A stretch of 41,728 nucleotides of DNA from Pseudomonas sputi (lineage in GTDB: Bacteria > Pseudomonadota > Gammaproteobacteria > Pseudomonadales > Pseudomonadaceae), in contig NZ_BQHI01000038.1 in the NCBI RefSeq assembly GCF_021603585.1, forward strand, positions 1 through 41,728, read 5' to 3'. Position 1 is the first letter of the stretch; the number at the start of each line of letters is the position of its first letter. The position numbers and the translations under genes were made by a program. Below, piece after piece: positions 41,662-41,728 of this stretch. The notes beneath the pieces were generated by a model. It was given only the letters and a program-made list of their open reading frames with translations, made no database searches and had not been told where the DNA came from.

Positions 41662-41728
41662 TTGACGATGACCTACTCTCACATGGGGAAACCCCACACT
41701 ACCATCGGCGATGCATCGTTTCACTTCT
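41662..41728 (-). rRNA. rrf: 5S ribosomal RNA, 3' part only
   Basis: The last 67 bases, read on the minus strand, are the 3' half of a Pseudomonas-type 5S rRNA, including GATGGTAGTGTGGGG and CATGTGAGAGTAGGTCATCG. The rest of the gene and the upstream 23S rRNA lie outside the window. The exact 3' end is set within a few bases, just before the terminator. Confidence 0.92.

Overview
The window looks like a chromosomal segment of a Pseudomonas of the P. fluorescens group. The grounds are high-GC coding sequence, a Pseudomonas-type REP doublet (REPIN) at 18665-18754, a complete yfiR-yfiN-yfiB c-di-GMP module (called awsXRO in P. fluorescens), a MexHI-OpmD-like efflux operon, recC-recB-recD, and the 3' end of a Pseudomonas-type 5S rRNA at the right edge. 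No tRNA, insertion sequence, phage gene or CRISPR array was seen.

Layout. 1-1.2 kb: start of a GntP-type permease (minus strand), a 53-codon hypothetical gene and a Fic protein gene convergent with it. 1.3-8.8 kb: small redox and regulator units, namely an SDR, a LysR regulator, mdaB divergent from a YgiN-like monooxygenase, TauE/SafE divergent from a LysR gene, a flavodoxin-fold oxidoreductase with a MerR regulator, a flavin reductase, a LysR-type protein made of the DNA-binding domain only, and a UbiC-like chorismate lyase paralogue. 8.8-15 kb: an ArsR-type repressor and a tripartite RND pump. 15-18.7 kb: an acyl-CoA-dehydrogenase-fold flavin monooxygenase, a hydroxyisobutyrate-dehydrogenase-like enzyme and a luciferase-like monooxygenase. 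18.7-25.3 kb: a five-gene minus-strand operon (tandem left-handed beta-helix acyltransferase, GT-B glycosyltransferase, a 725-residue toroid protein, rmlB, rmlA). 25.3-29.8 kb: a 569-base noncoding region, a cupin gene, mmsAB for valine catabolism and a LysR gene. 29.8-32.1 kb: yfiBNR. 32.3-41.5 kb: recBCD. After that come the rRNA operon terminator and 5S rRNA.

Main observation. Three intergenic regions carry almost the same palindromic operator, TGTAC-GN-NTACA-NNC-GTACA (GTAC-N10-GTAC core), and a fourth carries a degenerate copy. Each sits on a plausible sigma-70 promoter: upstream of the flavin reductase (7175-7192), upstream of the acyl-CoA-dehydrogenase-fold monooxygenase (16335-16360), between the divergent hydroxyacid dehydrogenase and luciferase-like monooxygenase (17422-17441), and upstream of the glycosylation operon (25587-25606). 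This suggests one undescribed regulon joining a shared flavin reductase, two flavin-dependent monooxygenases, a dehydrogenase and a dTDP-sugar/glycosyltransferase/acyltransferase operon, possibly with the nearby efflux pump. A reasonable but untested reading is a pathway that oxidises, glycosylates, acylates and exports a small molecule. The most unusual single gene is the 725-residue protein: an AGE-like alpha/alpha-toroid N-terminal half fused to five prenyltransferase-beta-like repeats spaced exactly 47 residues apart, without the usual zinc-binding D-x-C motif.
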